DNA of 64,000 nucleotides from an uncultured Prevotellaceae bacterium (GCA_900318815.1 ONMA01000019.1:1-64000), one strand, 5' to 3'. Positions 51,065 to 59,757 are shown, counted from the stretch's first letter. Notes: a model not told the origin generated them from the sequence alone. Numbers and translations are program-made.

Positions 51065-51268
51065 TTATTTAAGTGGTGCAATTCGTCCCAGCTTCTCGCC
51101 CTTCTGCGCCTTCTCCCATAGGGTGAGGATTTCGGCCTCGTGCAAGTCCATCCACTCGTTCACCTTGGCGATGACCTTCGAGGGAGCCTTGCCGTCGACC
51201 ACGCGGTCGAGCACGCTGATGCAGCACTCATACTCGCCGTAGGTGAAGTGGATGTGCGGCGGATGTAA
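51065..51268 (-). pseudogene. N-terminally truncated DUF4160 gene
   Basis: Reading the minus strand up to the stop at 51065-51067 gives HPPHIHFTYGEYECCISVLD and, further on, WEKAQKGEKLGRIAPLK, the conserved body and end of DUF4160 proteins. Homology stops at the HPPHIH motif (about 51265); upstream the frame goes on into unrelated AT-rich bases with no start codon, so 15-20 N-terminal residues are missing. It stands 16 bases before the DUF2442 gene, the normal order for this pair. The truncation point probably marks an old rearrangement boundary. Confidence 0.75.
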
Positions 51269-51377
51269 GCATTTTCTTTTAATTATTCTCAGTTTTCCCC
51301 GTTAAAGATGCAAAATGCGGGCGAAGATGCATCGTTTTGCTACTTCCTGGCCTCGAATGTGATGCCTTTGCGGATTA

Positions 51378-51481
51378 GTCACTTGATCTGCTTCAGTGCC
51401 AGTTTCACCACCTGCTCGACGGGCAGCGAGGACTGTTACTGCAGAATCTGTAACACGACCTTCTGACTTAGGGCGGGCGAA
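51378..51481 (-). pseudogene. Decayed duplicate of the 3' end of ruvA
   Basis: About 104 bases match 52514-52617, the last third of the ruvA domain III coding region, with roughly eight differences. Read in the ruvA frame it gives [10 protein letters not shown], a stop, then [16 protein letters not shown] and the original stop. It has the same orientation as ruvA and lies at the far end of the segment that holds the PD-(D/E)XK gene. The gap 51269-51377 shows nothing else recognisable. Confidence 0.85.
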
Positions 51482-51570
51482 GAATGCCGGGACTGAATGA
51501 AAAAGAAGTCGCATATTATAAACAAATGGGAAAAAAAGGTTAATCCGTAATATAATTGAAAATTTCTTTG

Positions 51571-51578
51571 TAACTTTG
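51571..51578 (+). promoter_or_regulatory. -7 promoter box of the PD-(D/E)XK gene
   Basis: TAACTTTG followed by TGCCG, 29 bases before the start codon at 51608. Confidence 0.6.
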
Positions 51579-51607
51579 TGCCGTTGAAACTCAAAAGCAT
51601 TGCAATT

Positions 51608-52498
51608 ATGGCAGACGATAGCAAAAACAAGGACAGCTTCATCGAGGAGATTTTTACAGAGCGAGAACGCTATATCAACCCCTACACCGATTTTGGTTTC
51701 AAGAAACTCTTCGGCACTGAGATGAACAAGGACTTGCTCATCAGCTTCCTCAACGCCCTTTTCAACAATGAAGAGAAGGTAATAGAGGATGTGCAGTATT
51801 TGAACAGCGAGCATCTGGGTGACGGGTATGGTGACCGCCGTGCCGTGTTCGATGTCTATTGCAAAACGAAGGACGGAGGACGCTTCATCGTCGAGATGCA
51901 AAAGGCCGAGCAGACTTACTTCAAAGACCGCAGCCTCTACTACTCCACGTTTGCCATCCGTGAGCAGGCCCCAAAGGGCAAGGACTGGGACTACCACTTG
52001 GAGGATGTTTATACCGTCGGCGTACTCAATTTCAAGTTCCCCAGCGACGAATATCCCGCAGACAAGTACCGTCACGAAATCAAGCTGAAAGACGTAGAGG
52101 ACAACCATGTATTCTATCCGAAGCTGACCTTCGTCTATCTCGAAATGCCGAAGTTTAACATGACGGAGGACGAGTTGGTGACGATGTTCGACAAGTGGAT
52201 GTTCGTCCTACGCAACCTCTCCCGTCTACTTGACCGTCCCAAGGCACTGCAAGACCGCATATTTGACCGTTTGTTTGAGCAAGCCGAAATAGCCAAGTAC
52301 TCGCCAGAGGAACGCCGAGAGTATGAGGTGAGCGTGAAAAACTACTGGGACTATAACAGTACTATGAAGACGGCAGCCACAAATGCTTCAAACGAGAGAG
52401 CGAAAAAGATTGCCCGCCGCATGAAGGCACGAGGCGACTCTGCTGAAGATATTGCAGAAATGACTGATTTAAGTGTTGAGGAAATCGATGCCTTATAA
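51608..52498 (+). CDS. PD-(D/E)XK nuclease family transposase (Rpn-like, PF12784)
   Basis: 296 aa from ATG 51608. The N-terminus INPYTDFGFKKLFGTEMNKD is the family hallmark. The nuclease core is AVFDVYCKT with the metal-binding Asp, followed by GGRFIVEMQKAEQTYF with Glu and the Gln that replaces Lys in this group. The C-terminus has the usual short helical repeat (KARGDSAEDIAEMTDLSVEEIDAL). Rpn proteins are recombination-promoting nucleases, many copies of which are found in Bacteroidetes genomes. This one is inserted next to ruvA with a duplicated ruvA end on its far side, which suggests that it moved here. It converges with ruvA, 16 bases apart. Confidence 0.9.
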   Translation: MADDSKNKDSFIEEIFTERERYINPYTDFGFKKLFGTEMNKDLLISFLNALFNNEEKVIEDVQYLNSEHLGDGYGDRRAVFDVYCKTKDGGRFIVEMQKAEQTYFKDRSLYYSTFAIREQAPKGKDWDYHLEDVYTVGVLNFKFPSDEYPADKYRHEIKLKDVEDNHVFYPKLTFVYLEMPKFNMTEDELVTMFDKWMFVLRNLSRLLDRPKALQDRIFDRLFEQAEIAKYSPEERREYEVSVKNYWDYNSTMKTAATNASNERAKKIARRMKARGDSAEDIAEMTDLSVEEIDAL

Positions 52499-52514
52499 TG
52501 TAGTATCGTTATTG

Positions 52515-53117
52515 TCACTTGATCTGCTTTAGTGCCAGCTTCACCACCTGCTCGACGGGCAGCGAGGGCTGTTCCTGCAGGATCTGTAACACGACCTTCT
52601 GACTCGGGGCAGGCGAGAAGCCAAGCATGGTGAGGGCAGAGACAGCCTCGTCCTTCACGGCGTTGTTGACGGGAGCAGTAACGGTGCCGCCGGCGGGAAT
52701 CTCGTCGGCAATGCCGAGAGCCACAATCTTGTCACGCAGGTCGACGATGACACGCTGGGCCGTCATCTTGCCGATACCCTTGATGCCCTTCATAACCCGC
52801 TCGTTGCCAGTGGAGATGGCGTTGCAGAGTTCGCTGACACTCATCGACGAGAGCATCATGCGGGCAGTGTTGGCCCCTACCCCACTCACGCTGATGAGCA
52901 ACTGGAACATCTCGCGCTCCTTCTTGTTATAGAAGCCGTAGAGCAGATAGGCATCCTCGCGGATGGCCTCGTAGACGTAGAGCTTCACGTCCTTCTTCCC
53001 CTGAATAGCACTATAGGTGTTGAGCGAAATGCTCAGTGCGTAGCCCACGCCGGCAGCCTCAACGGTGGCTAATGCAGGCGTCAGTTCGGTCAGCTCGCCT
53101 TTGATGTATTCTATCAT
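52515..53117 (-). CDS. ruvA: Holliday junction branch-migration protein RuvA
   Basis: 200 aa. [20 protein letters not shown] opens the N-terminal OB-fold; [17 protein letters not shown] and [17 protein letters not shown] are the two helix-hairpin-helix motifs that hold the four-way junction; after a flexible linker ([14 protein letters not shown]) comes domain [21 protein letters not shown] to LALKQIK, which binds RuvB. The length is normal. The domain III end is the part duplicated at 51378-51481; the copy in use is intact. No RuvB gene is nearby. Confidence 0.96.
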   Translation of the reverse strand: MIEYIKGELTELTPALATVEAAGVGYALSISLNTYSAIQGKKDVKLYVYEAIREDAYLLYGFYNKKEREMFQLLISVSGVGANTARMMLSSMSVSELCNAISTGNERVMKGIKGIGKMTAQRVIVDLRDKIVALGIADEIPAGGTVTAPVNNAVKDEAVSALTMLGFSPAPSQKVVLQILQEQPSLPVEQVVKLALKQIK

Positions 53118-53251
53118 TGTCTTCCTATTATTATTTTATAATTTTAAACGCCACGCAGGCCGATTTATTGTATTTTTGGCAGAAGAAAGGCAAATATGGG
53201 CAAAAAAACTTTTTTTTCGGCATTTCATGCGGTATTCTCCGATATTCTGAT

Positions 53252-53259
53252 TATCTTTG
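53252..53259 (+). promoter_or_regulatory. -7 promoter box of the GH51 gene
   Basis: TATCTTTG followed by CAAC, 33 bases before the start codon. The -33 box is unclear; a second TATTTTTG at 53171-53178 on the same strand is an alternative start point. Confidence 0.55.
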
Positions 53260-53292
53260 CAACACTATTGTATCTTAAACTAAAAACTTAAC

Positions 53293-55305
53293 ATGAACAA
53301 ACGTACTACCTTGGCTGCTGTTCTTGCGGCAGCAACACTGGGCATGAACGCCCAGAAGCCCATGTCGGCCCCGAAGGGCGGCAAGGCTATCAGTGACGAA
53401 CTGATTGGCATCTTCTTCGAAGACATCAACAACTCAGCCGACGGCGGTCTCTATGCCGAACTGGTGCAGAACGGCTCGTTCGAGTATAGCCCTGCCGAGC
53501 GCGACGGCTGGGGACCCGGCACGGCATGGAAGCAGGTGCGTCCCGGCCACTCCCTCGGTACGCTGCAGGTGCGCATGGACAGCCCCATCCACCCCAACAA
53601 TCCCACCTACATGCGTCTGCACACCGAGCGTGTGAAAGAGTTCTACGACTATGCCGGATGGAAGGGATTCGGACTACAGAACGACGGCTTTGACGGCATC
53701 TCAGTGAAGGCCGACGCGAAGTATGACTTCTCGGTCTTCTTCCGCAACATCGGACAGGCAGCCAAGAAGGTGCGCATCGTACTGGGCGAACCACAGGGAT
53801 GGGGCAAGGACCCGAAGGTGCTGGCCGAGACGACCATCGACGTGAATGGCCAGGCATGGAAGAAGTACAGCGCCGTGCTTACCTCGGCTGCCGACTGCAA
53901 GAATGCCTGCCTGCAAATCCTGGTGCTGAACACCGGCGACCTTGACATCGACCAAGTGTCGCTCATGCCGCAGGACACCTACAAAGGCCACGGCCTGCGC
54001 AAGGACCTGGCTCAGGCACTGGCCGACCTACAGCCGAAGTTCATGCGCTTCCCCGGCGGCTGCGTGGTACACGGCGGCGGTGACGGATTCTGGAACACCT
54101 ATCGCTGGAAGACCACCATCGGCCCGAAAGAGACGCGCCGCGGACTGAAGAACACGTGGGGCTACCACCAGAGCATGGGACTGGGCTACTATGAGTACTT
54201 CCAGTTCTGCGAAGACCTCGGCATGGAGCCTGTACCCATCCTGCCTTGCGGCGTGAGCTGCCAGGGAACCAACGGCGGCTGGAACATGTGGCCCACACAG
54301 GCCCAGGACGTAGTGCCTATGTCGGAGATGGACGAGTGGGTGGCCGAGGCCATTGACCTCATCGAATGGGCCAACGGCGACCCCGCCACCAACAAATGGG
54401 CCAAGATGCGTGCCGATGCCGGACACCCCAAGCCTTTCAACCTGAAGTACTTAGGTATTGGCAACGAGGAGAAAATCTCGCCTGAGTTCTGCGAGCGCTT
54501 CAAGTATCTGTATAAGAAGGTTACGGAGAAATATCCCAACATCGTCATCGTGGGTACGGCAGGCCCCGGCTCTCACCCCGAGAACCCCGACTACGAGGCT
54601 GGATGGAAACTGGCCGACGAGCTGGGCATGCCCATCATCGACGAACACTACTACGAGAAGAACGACTACTTCCTGAGCAGCCGACAGTATGACAAGTACC
54701 CGCGCGACCGCAAGACGAAGGTCTACTTAGGCGAGTATGCCGCCAAGGACAAGAAGTTCATCGACGCCCTGGCCGAAGGTCTCTACCTGCTCCACGTGGA
54801 GCGCAATGCCGACGTGGTGTGCATGACCTCCTACGCTCCCCTCTTTGCCCGCAAGGACGGCACCCAGTGGAACCCCGACATGATTTACTACGACAACGAG
54901 CGTCCCTACCTGACCTGCAGCTACTACGTGCAGCAACTGTTCGGACAGTCGAGCGGCCAGTACTTCTATGGCGACTGCGTGACCTTCGAGGGCGATGCCG
55001 CCGGCGTGCAGCAGCCCCAGGAGAACGTGCCATACGGACAGTCGGTCATCCTGAACACGAAGACGCGCAAACTCTACGTGAAGATGGTGAACGCCAGTGC
55101 CGAGTCCAAGAAGGCCAACGTGAACCTGGGTCGCTTCGGCCTGAAGAAGATGGCAAAGAAAACCGTACTCACGGGTGCTGCCGACGCAGAGAACAACTAC
55201 GACGCACAGCCCATTGCCCCGAAGACCGAACAGGTGAAGGCCCAGAAGAAGTTCTCGCTCGACCTGGCTCCCTACACCATGGTGATGCTGGAGTACTCAC
55301 TGTAA
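53293..55305 (+). CDS. abfA: Alpha-L-arabinofuranosidase (GH51), secreted
   Basis: 670 aa. Signal peptide TTLAAVLAAATLGMNAQ. A GH51 catalytic barrel follows, with a CBM-like beta domain at about residues 100-230 (WKGFGLQNDGFDGISVKADA). RFPGGCVVHGGGDGFWNTYRW is the family motif; YLGIGNEEKISPEF carries the acid/base Glu (about 391) and VYLGEYAAKD the nucleophile Glu (about 479). The C-terminal beta domain ends APYTMVMLEYSL. It removes terminal alpha-L-arabinofuranosyl units from arabinan or arabinoxylan. Its stop overlaps the stop of the converging DUF4450 gene by nine bases. The neighbouring rhaD and DUF4450 genes suggest pectin or arabinose-rich plant polymer use. Confidence 0.92.
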   Translation: MNKRTTLAAVLAAATLGMNAQKPMSAPKGGKAISDELIGIFFEDINNSADGGLYAELVQNGSFEYSPAERDGWGPGTAWKQVRPGHSLGTLQVRMDSPIHPNNPTYMRLHTERVKEFYDYAGWKGFGLQNDGFDGISVKADAKYDFSVFFRNIGQAAKKVRIVLGEPQGWGKDPKVLAETTIDVNGQAWKKYSAVLTSAADCKNACLQILVLNTGDLDIDQVSLMPQDTYKGHGLRKDLAQALADLQPKFMRFPGGCVVHGGGDGFWNTYRWKTTIGPKETRRGLKNTWGYHQSMGLGYYEYFQFCEDLGMEPVPILPCGVSCQGTNGGWNMWPTQAQDVVPMSEMDEWVAEAIDLIEWANGDPATNKWAKMRADAGHPKPFNLKYLGIGNEEKISPEFCERFKYLYKKVTEKYPNIVIVGTAGPGSHPENPDYEAGWKLADELGMPIIDEHYYEKNDYFLSSRQYDKYPRDRKTKVYLGEYAAKDKKFIDALAEGLYLLHVERNADVVCMTSYAPLFARKDGTQWNPDMIYYDNERPYLTCSYYVQQLFGQSSGQYFYGDCVTFEGDAAGVQQPQENVPYGQSVILNTKTRKLYVKMVNASAESKKANVNLGRFGLKKMAKKTVLTGAADAENNYDAQPIAPKTEQVKAQKKFSLDLAPYTMVMLEYSL

Positions 55306-58299
55306 GGTAATGGCCATCAGGCCGATGACTACATCGTTGGAGAGTGTCCGCAGCGTGACGCTCTCCAACTTTTTTTGTGGGTTGAGCGGCATGCGCAGCA
55401 TCTGTGCGGCTCCGCCGGGAATCTCACGGCCATAGACTCCCTTGATGTTGAGGGCCTCGCCGAGGTCGCGACTCACCGTTCCCGTACCCAGGCAGACGCG
55501 ATAAGGACGCGGCTCCACGGTCTGGAAGGCCTTGCCGTCGATGAAGAAGTCCTGCTCGATGGGGCACCAGTTGTCCGGGTTGCGCAAGCGGAGGGTGTCG
55601 CTGCTATGGTCGGTATAGGCGACAACGACAAGGCCATTGTCTATGTGGCACTGGATATGGTTAGTAGAGCCAGCCATGAGGAGGTAGGCACTCGAGGCCC
55701 TGCCCCTCAGGGGGATGGTGATGCTGTCGGGATAGTTGTCCCAGAGACTGGTGTAGGCGATGTTGGGGCCTTGACGGGGAGTGCGGAAGGGAACGCCTGC
55801 GACGGCAAAGCCGTCGCCCACGATGAAGGTGCGGAACACGCTGTCGTTGATTTCGGGGGTGTACTGCGGATGACACCACTCGCCTACTCCCTGCACGGGA
55901 ATCTGGAGCGTGGTAGACGACGGGCGGGGCGACAGGTACTGGTTCTTGAAGATGTCGTCGACCTCGGCGTTGAAGTACTTCACAAGCTGCTGTTGCCTGA
56001 AGGGCTTGCTCAGGTCGGGGGCTTCAAGGCCAAGCGTGGATGGACGGATTGACGGATTGACAGGTAGACGGGTAGACGGAGAGACGGATGGACGAGGAGA
56101 CGGAGAGACGGTTGAACGGATAGACGGAGAGACGGATGGATGGGTAGACGGTAGTTCCTCCGCACTTATCACCTCTATCACCTGATGCTCCTCATCCGTA
56201 CCTTCCACATCGAGGAATCTTCCACCGGCGAAGTACTGACGGAAAACCATCTTCAAAGGCTGTCGGAAGTGCTGCGTAATCTCACAACGAATCCTGTTGC
56301 CCTTGCGCGTGTACGTATATTGTATATAAGGAGTTTGTAGCGAAACGCTGTCCCACTCAGCGGGGAAGCCGGGAGCAATCATACATTGGCCGTCGAGGGC
56401 TTGGGGAACGACCCCGAAGAAGCCCTGCAGGAGTGTGCGACTGGCAATGCCGATGCAGTCGCCAAAGTCGCGATAGCACTCGCCACGGGCAGCGTCATAA
56501 TGCGAAAGCTGGCCGAAATTGGCAGGCGACTGACCGTAATACATGTTATCCAGGATGTTGGCCTTCATCAGTTGGAACCCTTCTTCCTTGCGCCCAGCCT
56601 CGAAGTAAGCTAATGCGGTGTGCCACACCTCGGCATTGGCCACGTTGTTGATGCTCCACGAATAGGGCAGCCAGTTGCTTGTGGCAATGGTCTGCAGCCC
56701 CGTATCCTCCACGGGAATATGGGGAATATGCCGGCTGACATAGTCCGTGGCCTGCCATGCCTGCTCCTGCGAGCAGGCACCGCAGTCGATGGGCGTATAG
56801 ATGCTCCATACGGCGGGACTCTCATGCAGTCGGCGCAGCCCCATGCCGTCCTGAAACTCGGCCCATACACCCTTGTCCTTCATCCACAGGCGACTGTTCA
56901 TGGCCTTCAGGATAGCGTCGGCCTCCTGCCTGTAAGGTTCCGGATCCTTGCCGATGATCTCGGCAATACGGGCGGCCAGCCTATTGCCCCGATAGTTATA
57001 GGCCGATGAATGGGTCACTGCCCCGCCACTGTAGTAGAGCGCATCACTGGCCCAGATGCAGCAGTAGGCATCGTAGAGGTGGTCGCCGTCGGGGTCGAAG
57101 TTACGTTTCTCCCAGGCCAGATGACGCTCGATGACTGGCCACATCCTGCGCATGTAGGCCGTGTCGGCATCATACTCGAAGTGCCAGAGCAGCTCGTCCA
57201 TATAGTTCAGGTTCATGTCGTAGTGGTGCATCTGGTTGTTGCGCTCCGGATTACGGCAGATGTAGCCGTTGCTGTACATCTGCGTGCCCCACTTCTTCTC
57301 AGCCCGGGCCATGTTCATCTTCGCGTCCTGCGACGGATGGGGAATCGTGGCGGGCACATCGGTCACCTGACTCTTCGCGTAGGCATCGAAGTGGCTCACG
57401 GCACGGTCGTTCCATCCCAGCACGTCGCCTGCGTAGGCCGCACGCCAGCCTGCTAAGGGCATGCGCCAACCTATGCAGCCGTGCAGCCACGTCTGTCCGT
57501 CCCAGTCGCCGTCGGCAGCCATCATGAGGCTGCTGGCCAAGGTGTTGATATAAGGGTCGGGCGTGTGAAAGACGATGCGACCGGCCATCTGCCGGAAGTG
57601 TTGGGCAGCAGAGAGACACAGCCCTTCGGCCACCTGCGGTTCGGGAATCTTCAGCTGGTCGAGGTCGACTTCAACGTAACCTGCACCGGTCTCCAGACCA
57701 AGAACCACCTCTTGCAACACGGGGCCGCTGGCCTCAAAACATCCCGGTTTGTCGGCTCCGATGTCGCCATTGCGATGCAACCGTGGCGTGGCTATGTCGG
57801 ATGACAAGCCGTACACCTTGGCGCGTCCCACGAACTGCGACCCGGCAAAGTGCCACAAGGCGGCCTCGCGGTCGGGCATGGCCACCACCTCAACCAACAG
57901 CTCCGCATCGCCCCAACGCTTATCGCCCAGGCGGTAGGTACGCTCGCCATCCTTATAATACGACACGCAACGAGTAGTGGAGTCGAGCGGCACGCATTGT
58001 CCTTCATATTCCAGGACGAAGCGAATGTTGCGGTGATGACCTTTCTTCACCACGGCAAACACAGGGCGGTCGCTCGTCTCCAGTCGCCAGTCGGTATGAC
58101 TGCCGTAGAGGGCCCGCGTGAAACGGTTCGTCCCGTTCTCACAGACGAAAGCGCCCGCCTCGGGCCAGTATTGTTGGCGGCGTGCCGTACCGCGCGTCTC
58201 CTCATTATACGATGGCAGCACACCCGCTATCGGTGTCTGTGCGATGGCAGTCATGCCGAGCATGACAGTGCAGAATATCGAAAAAAGCCTTCTGTTCAT
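55297..58299 (-). CDS. DUF4450-containing glycoside hydrolase-like protein, secreted
   Basis: 1000 aa. Signal peptide ends MLGMTAIAQ. The sequence matches the DUF4450 family: an N-terminal beta domain (YNEETRGTARRQQYWPEAG), then a long (alpha/alpha)6-type barrel with GWRMPLAGWRAAYAGDVLGW, MHHYDMNLNYMDELLWHFEY and SNWLPYSWSINNVANAEVWH. These are typical of pectin- and rhamnogalacturonan-linked Bacteroidetes glycosidases, but the catalytic residues and substrate are not known to me. Residues about 716-754 are a Pro/Ser/Thr-rich linker encoded by tandem repeats (56038-56150) between the barrel and a C-terminal beta domain. A likely rhaD terminator lies 25 bases upstream of the start, so the gene may be controlled by readthrough. 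Confidence 0.8.
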   Translation of the reverse strand: MNRRLFSIFCTVMLGMTAIAQTPIAGVLPSYNEETRGTARRQQYWPEAGAFVCENGTNRFTRALYGSHTDWRLETSDRPVFAVVKKGHHRNIRFVLEYEGQCVPLDSTTRCVSYYKDGERTYRLGDKRWGDAELLVEVVAMPDREAALWHFAGSQFVGRAKVYGLSSDIATPRLHRNGDIGADKPGCFEASGPVLQEVVLGLETGAGYVEVDLDQLKIPEPQVAEGLCLSAAQHFRQMAGRIVFHTPDPYINTLASSLMMAADGDWDGQTWLHGCIGWRMPLAGWRAAYAGDVLGWNDRAVSHFDAYAKSQVTDVPATIPHPSQDAKMNMARAEKKWGTQMYSNGYICRNPERNNQMHHYDMNLNYMDELLWHFEYDADTAYMRRMWPVIERHLAWEKRNFDPDGDHLYDAYCCIWASDALYYSGGAVTHSSAYNYRGNRLAARIAEIIGKDPEPYRQEADAILKAMNSRLWMKDKGVWAEFQDGMGLRRLHESPAVWSIYTPIDCGACSQEQAWQATDYVSRHIPHIPVEDTGLQTIATSNWLPYSWSINNVANAEVWHTALAYFEAGRKEEGFQLMKANILDNMYYGQSPANFGQLSHYDAARGECYRDFGDCIGIASRTLLQGFFGVVPQALDGQCMIAPGFPAEWDSVSLQTPYIQYTYTRKGNRIRCEITQHFRQPLKMVFRQYFAGGRFLDVEGTDEEHQVIEVISAEELPSTHPSVSPSIRSTVSPSPRPSVSPSTRLPVNPSIRPSTLGLEAPDLSKPFRQQQLVKYFNAEVDDIFKNQYLSPRPSSTTLQIPVQGVGEWCHPQYTPEINDSVFRTFIVGDGFAVAGVPFRTPRQGPNIAYTSLWDNYPDSITIPLRGRASSAYLLMAGSTNHIQCHIDNGLVVVAYTDHSSDTLRLRNPDNWCPIEQDFFIDGKAFQTVEPRPYRVCLGTGTVSRDLGEALNIKGVYGREIPGGAAQMLRMPLNPQKKLESVTLRTLSNDVVIGLMAITLQ

Positions 58300-58319
58300 G
58301 TTGTTAGTCTGTCTTTAAA

Positions 58320-58350
58320 CAAAAACCCTGGCACTTCGCAGTGGCAGGGT
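58320..58350 (-). terminator. Terminator between rhaD and the DUF4450 gene
   Basis: An 11-bp stem with one mismatch (58325-58335 and 58340-58350, loop 4) followed on the minus strand by a run of five T residues. It sits about 65 bases after rhaD and 25 bases before the next gene, so it either separates the two or acts as an attenuator. Confidence 0.7.
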
Positions 58351-58415
58351 CTCTTAACCTAAATTTGCAATTAAGTTTTTAGTAGTCAGTAGTTGTTTTT
58401 ATTGAGAATCATTAA

Positions 58416-59225
58416 TCATCGAGGTAAGTTGAAGGCCCGTGTCATCTCCTTCATCTGTTCGTCGCTCATGCCTTCAGGCTCAAAGCCCATGCAGCGCGAG
58501 TTGATATAGATCTTGGCACTCTTCGAGAGTACGTCAATCTGGTCGAAAGCATCCATCACGTCGAGTCCCTTGGCAAACACGCCGTGCTTCTCCCACATCA
58601 CCACATCGTAGTCCTCCAGCTCCTTCAGCGTGGCATCGGCCAGCTCGTTTGAACCGGGAAGCGTATAGGGCACTATGCCTAAGCCTAACGGACAGAAAGC
58701 CTTTGTCTCAGGAATCATAGACCAGAGAATGCGGGTGAGCACGTCCTTGCCGAGGAACTCGCGCTTGTGGCTCATGGCAACCAGTTCGATGGGGTGAGTG
58801 TGTACGGTAGCTTTATAGCCCGAACCTGTCTCAATCTGGCGGGCATGTACGGTCAGATGACTGGGAAGTTCGCTGGTAGGCATAACGGGATTGTCGGCAA
58901 TGATGACATACGACGCGCAATCATCCAGAATGCGAATGACCGAACCATTGTCCATCGGCCAGCGGGCCAGGTCGCGCATGCGCTTGCCCGTTCCTTTACA
59001 ATAGAAATAGCAACCCTTCAGGGCAGGCAGGGTCACGCCAATTTGTTTCACTTCGCTGATTGCTGGCAACAGGCGAATCTCATCATCAACCAAGTCGGTC
59101 ACGTTCACGGTGATGTTGCCTCCGTTGCGCTCGGCCCAACCATTCTGCCAGAGATAGCCCGCAACTTCTGCCACTTTCTCAATCTCAGCCTTCAAGGCGG
59201 GGCGACCTTCCAAAATACTTTTCAT
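58416..59225 (-). CDS. rhaD: L-rhamnulose-1-phosphate aldolase
   Basis: 269 aa, cytoplasmic. Class II aldolase fold with the zinc ligands in VHTHPIEL (two His, about residues 141-143) and WEKHGVFAKG (third His), and the catalytic Glu in PTSELPSHL. NGGNITVNVTDL binds the phosphate. It splits rhamnulose-1-phosphate into dihydroxyacetone phosphate and L-lactaldehyde, the last dedicated step of rhamnose use. rhaA, rhaB and rhaT are not in the window. It is preceded by a TATCTTTG promoter box on the minus strand. Confidence 0.95.
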   Translation of the reverse strand: MKSILEGRPALKAEIEKVAEVAGYLWQNGWAERNGGNITVNVTDLVDDEIRLLPAISEVKQIGVTLPALKGCYFYCKGTGKRMRDLARWPMDNGSVIRILDDCASYVIIADNPVMPTSELPSHLTVHARQIETGSGYKATVHTHPIELVAMSHKREFLGKDVLTRILWSMIPETKAFCPLGLGIVPYTLPGSNELADATLKELEDYDVVMWEKHGVFAKGLDVMDAFDQIDVLSKSAKIYINSRCMGFEPEGMSDEQMKEMTRAFNLPR

Positions 59226-59260
59226 TATGTTTGCTATTTGTGCTTTTTAGAATTTGTGTG

Positions 59261-59268
59261 CAAAGATA
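59261..59268 (-). promoter_or_regulatory. -7 promoter box of rhaD
   Basis: Minus-strand TATCTTTG followed by CACAC, 35 bases before the start codon; the -33 box is unclear. Confidence 0.6.
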
Positions 59269-59405
59269 TGCCTAATTATCGGTATGCGGCACTACTATTT
59301 GATTTTTTGCCCTTGAATTATGATTTTACGGTTGATTTATGTCAATCTTCCCCAGTTGATGAAGACAACAAAACATTTTGAACTGTGCAGTTACAGTCTA
59401 CCGTA

Positions 59406-59640
59406 TGACCGCAAAGCGGTCACCGCTCAGTAGCCGTGGGTCGGTACGACCTACGGATAAGGTGCGGATGATGACATCGACTCTGAAGGAGTCGCCCCTC
59501 AATGATGTTGGGGCACGCTTTCAGCGTGCTTTTCTATCCTTTTCCGTTATCTGTAGGTCCTTTGGACACTACAGCTACTGATAGGTGACGCTTTCAGCGT
59601 CATTCAGCATTTCCGACCTTACTGGTCGAACATTTTTTTT
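59406..59640 (+). other. Chain of seven short hairpins ending in a T-run
   Basis: Successive stems: 59406-59422 (TGACCGC, loop AAA), 59434-59456 (10 bp, loop GTA), 59478-59494 (CGACTC), 59513-59529 (GCACGCT, loop TTC), 59551-59574 (CTGTAGGTCC, loop TTT), 59586-59602 (TGACGCT, loop TTC) and 59614-59628 (CGACC), then eight T residues at 59633-59640. Four of the loops are AAA, TTC or TTT. Frames here are shadows. It looks like a transcribed structured RNA with its own terminator, or a repeat cluster. The rest of the gap 59226-59757 holds two promoter boxes only. Confidence 0.55.
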
Positions 59641-59691
59641 CTAAAAATATTATTTCTTATCCTTTTCTTTTCCAAATTCCTTTTTTTGCAG

Positions 59692-59699
59692 TACCTTTG
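59692..59699 (+). promoter_or_regulatory. -7 promoter box of the 59758-61227 operon
   Basis: TACCTTTG followed by CAGCACC, 58 bases before the start. The leader contains GTGC...GCAC arms that could form a GC-rich hairpin at 59707-59738. Confidence 0.6.
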
Positions 59700-59757
59700 C
59701 AGCACCGGTGCAGGGAGAGGCCCCGTGGCAGCCCGCACTCATTAAGTATTAACGACT

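Larger units (their letters stand above)
51378..52617. mobile_element. Rpn-type insertion flanked by direct copies of the ruvA 3' end
   Basis: The segment consists of the decayed ruvA end (51378-51481), the PD-(D/E)XK gene and the living ruvA end (52514-52617). The simplest reading is insertion within ruvA with the element bringing its own copy of the end, leaving the displaced original fragment distal. No integrase is present and no inverted repeats are evident. Confidence 0.5.

Noticed and set aside
51330..51377. Possible gene tail (IRKGITFEARK on the minus strand)
   Set aside because: Only a dozen codons are open and no family can be named, so it is not supported as a remnant.
51302..52108. 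268-codon minus-strand frame over the PD-(D/E)XK gene
   Set aside because: It is antisense to a well-matched family protein and crosses the decayed ruvA duplicate.
59378..59581. 67-codon frame in the hairpin chain
   Set aside because: The bases are explained by the palindromes; the coded peptide has no family resemblance and the start is outside any promoter context.
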